Shown here: in pieces, positions 5,595 to 8,012 of the stretch
Position numbering within the stretch: position 1 is the stretch's first letter
Layout: the number at the start of each line of letters is the position of its first letter
DNA from: JBDREF01 sp043820045
GTDB taxonomy: Bacteria; Planctomycetota; Phycisphaerae; Sedimentisphaerales; Anaerobacaceae
Direction of reading: 5' to 3'
Assembly (NCBI GenBank): GCA_043820045.1
Contig: JBDREF010000226.1
Location: forward strand, 1-8,012
Length of the DNA stretch: 8,012 bases
Notes under the pieces: generated by a model
What the model was told of the DNA's origin: nothing
The model's input: the letters and a program-made list of their open reading frames with translations, nothing else
Databases searched by the model: none
Translations under genes and position numbers: made by a program

Positions 5595-6398
5595 ATGAAA
5601 AGTACAAAAAACATCGGTTTAAGTGACGTGCAGGCTGTTTACAGCGGAGCCGAAGGCGAGCTTTGGGAGCTGATAATGGGCGAGCAGATTCACATCGGCG
5701 GCTTTGTCTCGTCGATGGACCTTGCGGAGAAAGCAGACATCGAACAGGGGATGCAGGGCGTTGATCTATGTTGCTGCAGCGGCGCCGGAATGCGTTTTCT
5801 GGTTCGTGTTAAGGGCGTAGCGGGAATGCACGGCGTCGATGCAACGCAAAAGGTCGTCGAACAGGGGCGCCGTCGATGTGAACAAGAGGGACTGTCGGAC
5901 AAAATAAAATTCACACTCGCAGACGTGTGTGACAGCGGCCTTCCGGATGAACAAGCAGATTTTGTCTGGGGAGAGGATGCGTGGTGCTACGTAGTCGATA
6001 AAGAGAAGCTCATTTCCGAAGCGGTCCGCATAGTCAAGCCGGGAGGGGTCATCGCTTTCACCGATTGGGTTGAAGGAAAGGCGGGACTCAGTGACGCCGA
6101 AGCCGAGCGATTTCTGGCCTTTATGAAGTTTCCGAACATACAGGACGTCGGAGGCTACGGTGATTTGCTGGCGGATAATGATTGCGAGGTTGCCGCTGCG
6201 GAGGATACCGGCAGACTTGCGCAATACGTTGACCTTTATCTCAGCATGCTCAACATGCAACTGACATACGATGCGTTGAAGATCATTGGCTTCGACACAG
6301 AGCTGATGCGGGCGATGGGGACCGAAATGGTTTTTATGCAGGAACTGGCCCATGCAGGCAAGATTGCTCAGGGTCTGTTTGTTGCCTATAAGAGGTAA
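5595..6398 (+). CDS. Class I SAM-dependent methyltransferase with unusual Cys-triplet motif I
   Basis: A 267-residue methyltransferase. The N-terminal segment WELIMGEQIHIGG (24-36) resembles the 'WGE-IH-G' entry found in small-molecule N-methyltransferases such as sarcosine/dimethylglycine enzymes. The Rossmann core follows: motif I VDLCCCSGAGMR (56-67), an acidic motif II residue in GVDAT (Asp82), LADVCDSGLP (motif III, Asp110), and IVKPGGVIAFTDW (146-158), the usual post-III motif of the family. Motif I is odd: three consecutive Cys replace the usual glycine-rich Gly-Cys-Gly. The remaining 100 residues are helical and probably form the substrate cap. The start is ATG 5595 with AAGG about ten nt upstream. 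It is separated from the previous gene by a terminator and lies 27 nt before the dehydratase-family gene, so it probably opens that operon. The substrate is unknown, and amine, thiol or small organic acid acceptors are all possible. Confidence 0.85.
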   Translation: MKSTKNIGLSDVQAVYSGAEGELWELIMGEQIHIGGFVSSMDLAEKADIEQGMQGVDLCCCSGAGMRFLVRVKGVAGMHGVDATQKVVEQGRRRCEQEGLSDKIKFTLADVCDSGLPDEQADFVWGEDAWCYVVDKEKLISEAVRIVKPGGVIAFTDWVEGKAGLSDAEAERFLAFMKFPNIQDVGGYGDLLADNDCEVAAAEDTGRLAQYVDLYLSMLNMQLTYDALKIIGFDTELMRAMGTEMVFMQELAHAGKIAQGLFVAYKR

Positions 6399-6425
6399 TC
6401 AATACTTCGAGATGTGAGGGCCAAA

Positions 6426-7661
6426 ATGGCAAAATGCCGTGGCGAAAATAAGAGACCTGTTGAACCGCAATACGTTCCGGATGGCTCGTCGGAAAAAGCG
6501 CGGGAGAACAAGCCTTTGGCCTGGTTCGGCAGGATGATACAGAACTGCTACGAATACGCCGTCGAGGCCAAAGCCAAAGGCAAACACGTGGTGGGCATCA
6601 TGTGCGAATATACCCCTCGCGAGCTGATAATGGCCGCCGACGCGGTGCCGGTATGCCTGTGCGGCGGCTCGGCGGAGATGATACCGCCGGCCGAGGAGTA
6701 CCTGCCCGCGAACCTCTGCCCATTGATCAAATCAACGTACGGCTACCATGTCCGCAAGGCAAATCCATTCCTCGAAATGGCAGACCTTATTGTCGCCGAG
6801 ACGACCTGCGACGGCAAGAAGAAGATGTATGAATTGATGGGCCGGACGCGACCGATGTATGTGCTGGAGCTGCCCCAGAAACCGACAGACAGCGATGCGA
6901 TGGTACACTGGGGCAGTGAGCTGCGCAAGTTCAAGGCGAAGCTGGAGGACGATTTTGGCGTCGAGGTGACGGACGAGAAAATAAGGCGGTCCATAAAGAC
7001 CATGAACCGGGAACGGGCGTTGCGGCGTGAACTGGCGGAGCTGATGAAATCGCAATCGCCGCCACTGACGGGCAGGCAGTTGCTGGATTTCAAGAGCATT
7101 ATCTCCTGTATCGACGCCGACTTCGAGCAATACGCTGAAGCGATTAAGCTATTCAAGTCCCGGGGAGATGATTGCGACAGAAGCCGCCCGGTTAGGGTAT
7201 TGTTGACCGGCGTCCCCATCGTTCACGGGGCAGAGCGGATTCTTGACATAATCGAATCGAACGGAGGGCTCGTGGTATGTATGGACAACTGCACGGGCTT
7301 AAAGCCGATACTGGAAGATGTTGACGAAACGGCCGAAGACCCGATCCTTGCCCTCGCCCGGACGTATTTTCGCCTGCCATGTTCGGTCATGACAAAAAAT
7401 GACCGTCGGCTGGAGGTGCTGCGAGACCTGGCCGCTGAGTACCGTCCCCAGTGTATCATCGACCTGATATGGCAGGCCTGCATTACCTACGATGTTGAAT
7501 CGTACCTCGTCAGGGAACTGGCCGAGAAAGAGCTTGGCATTCCTTACCTGAGAATTGAAACCGATTATTCGCCATCCGATTCGGCGCGTATCGCGTTGAG
7601 AGTCGAAGCATTATTTGAAACGGTTCTCCAAAGACGCGACGAACGGGGGCAATGGGGCTGA
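6426..7661 (+). CDS. 2-hydroxyacyl-CoA dehydratase / double-cubane cluster family protein (first subunit)
   Basis: A 411-residue protein of the HgdB/BcrB-like family, which holds iron-sulfur clusters and receives low-potential electrons from an ATP-driven activase. Hallmarks are MCEYTPRELIMAADAVPV (Cys60), LCGG (Cys79), ANLCPLIKSTYGYH (Cys98), and especially ETTCDGKKKMYELM (Cys128), the signature of this family and of the double-cubane cluster proteins. The second half carries VLLTGVPIVHGAERILDII, MDNCTGLKP and QACITYDVESYLVRELAEK with further cluster-type Cys, and ends with YLRIETDYSPSDSARI, the conserved family C-terminus. ATG 6426 is chosen over GTG 6414 because GAGGG lies just upstream. 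Known relatives dehydrate 2-hydroxyacyl-CoA, reduce benzoyl-CoA or, as DCCP, reduce small molecules such as acetylene. Which of these applies cannot be decided from the sequence. The activase gene expected in such systems is not in the window and would probably lie to the right. Confidence 0.92.
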   Translation: MAKCRGENKRPVEPQYVPDGSSEKARENKPLAWFGRMIQNCYEYAVEAKAKGKHVVGIMCEYTPRELIMAADAVPVCLCGGSAEMIPPAEEYLPANLCPLIKSTYGYHVRKANPFLEMADLIVAETTCDGKKKMYELMGRTRPMYVLELPQKPTDSDAMVHWGSELRKFKAKLEDDFGVEVTDEKIRRSIKTMNRERALRRELAELMKSQSPPLTGRQLLDFKSIISCIDADFEQYAEAIKLFKSRGDDCDRSRPVRVLLTGVPIVHGAERILDIIESNGGLVVCMDNCTGLKPILEDVDETAEDPILALARTYFRLPCSVMTKNDRRLEVLRDLAAEYRPQCIIDLIWQACITYDVESYLVRELAEKELGIPYLRIETDYSPSDSARIALRVEALFETVLQRRDERGQWG

Positions 7662-8012
7662 TGAAGACAATTATCTACACATGTCCCTACGTGCCTGCCG
7701 AGTGGATTGCAGCACATGGCCTGCGGGCGAGCAGGTTGTTACTGAATGGCGCCGACTCCGCTCTCGGGCTTGCTCGAATAGAGGGTATCTGCCCTTACGT
7801 TCGCAGCTTTATCGGTGAGGTGATGGGCAATACGCACGCCGGAGCGGTGGTGGTGACAACGGTATGCGACCAAATGCGCCGTGGTTTCGATATTCTAACC
7901 GCCAGGTGTGAGCTGCCCGGTTTTCTTATGAATGTGCCGAGCACGTGGCAAAGTCCTGCGGCGCAGAAGTTGTACATGGACGAGTTGAAACGCCTGGGCC
8001 GGTTCCTTGTAA
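7661..8012 (+). CDS. Second 2-hydroxyacyl-CoA dehydratase-family subunit, N-terminal part
   Basis: A partial gene: 117 codons are visible and it runs off the right edge. ATG 7661 overlaps the previous stop by one base (TGATG), a common arrangement for translational coupling, and an in-frame ATG at 7652 is the alternative start. The sequence opens YTCPYVPAEWIAAHGLRASR (Cys8) and continues with GICPYVRSFIGE (Cys44) and VVVTTVCDQMRRGFDI (Cys69), the three cysteines expected to bind an iron-sulfur cluster in this family. PGFLMNVPSTWQSPAAQKLY matches the family's next conserved block. Together with the upstream paralogue it probably forms a heterodimer. The C-terminal half and neighbouring genes are outside the window, so the reaction remains open. 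Confidence 0.88.
   Translation, partial: MKTIIYTCPYVPAEWIAAHGLRASRLLLNGADSALGLARIEGICPYVRSFIGEVMGNTHAGAVVVTTVCDQMRRGFDILTARCELPGFLMNVPSTWQSPAAQKLYMDELKRLGRFLV

Overview
The window looks like chromosomal DNA from an anaerobic or facultative bacterium that makes selenoproteins. A planctomycete of the Phycisphaerae/Sedimentisphaerales type would fit: BlaI/M56 pairs, 2-hydroxyacyl-CoA dehydratase-family proteins and short palindromic repeats are common there. That placement is inference from gene content, not from a marker gene.

Left part, minus strand (1-4585): this half reads right to left. selA (4585-3161) and selB (3155-1191) lie 5 nt apart and encode the bacterial selenocysteine-synthesis and -insertion proteins. 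72 nt after selB comes a small membrane-protein gene (1118-864) that standard ORF calling misses, because its frame is interrupted by one UGA that reads best as selenocysteine. Further left are a BlaI-type repressor gene (608-231), with its own promoter and two dyad operators, and the start of a BlaR1-like M56 membrane protease gene (227 to beyond position 1).

Right part, plus strand (4825-8012): a gene for an exported protein (4825-5475) also contains one in-frame UGA, at 5347. The protein sequence continues convincingly for 41 residues past it, and a strong rho-independent terminator follows at 5499-5536. Then comes an apparent operon: a divergent SAM-dependent methyltransferase (5595-6398), a 2-hydroxyacyl-CoA dehydratase/double-cubane-family protein (6426-7661), and the first 117 codons of a second such protein (7661 to beyond 8012).

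Main result: selA-selB is flanked on both sides by candidate selenoprotein genes. Naive annotation would truncate one of them and miss the other. The two UGA codons share the context Gly-Sec-Gly (TGA followed by GGC). Each is followed, after 20 or 21 nt, by an 8-position stem capped by the same UGG triloop, which fits bacterial SECIS geometry. A second surprise lies inside selB: a 64-bp element (1667-1730) that folds with no unpaired junction bases into a four-armed cloverleaf. It appears to be inserted in frame, adding about 21 residues to a winged-helix region of SelB.
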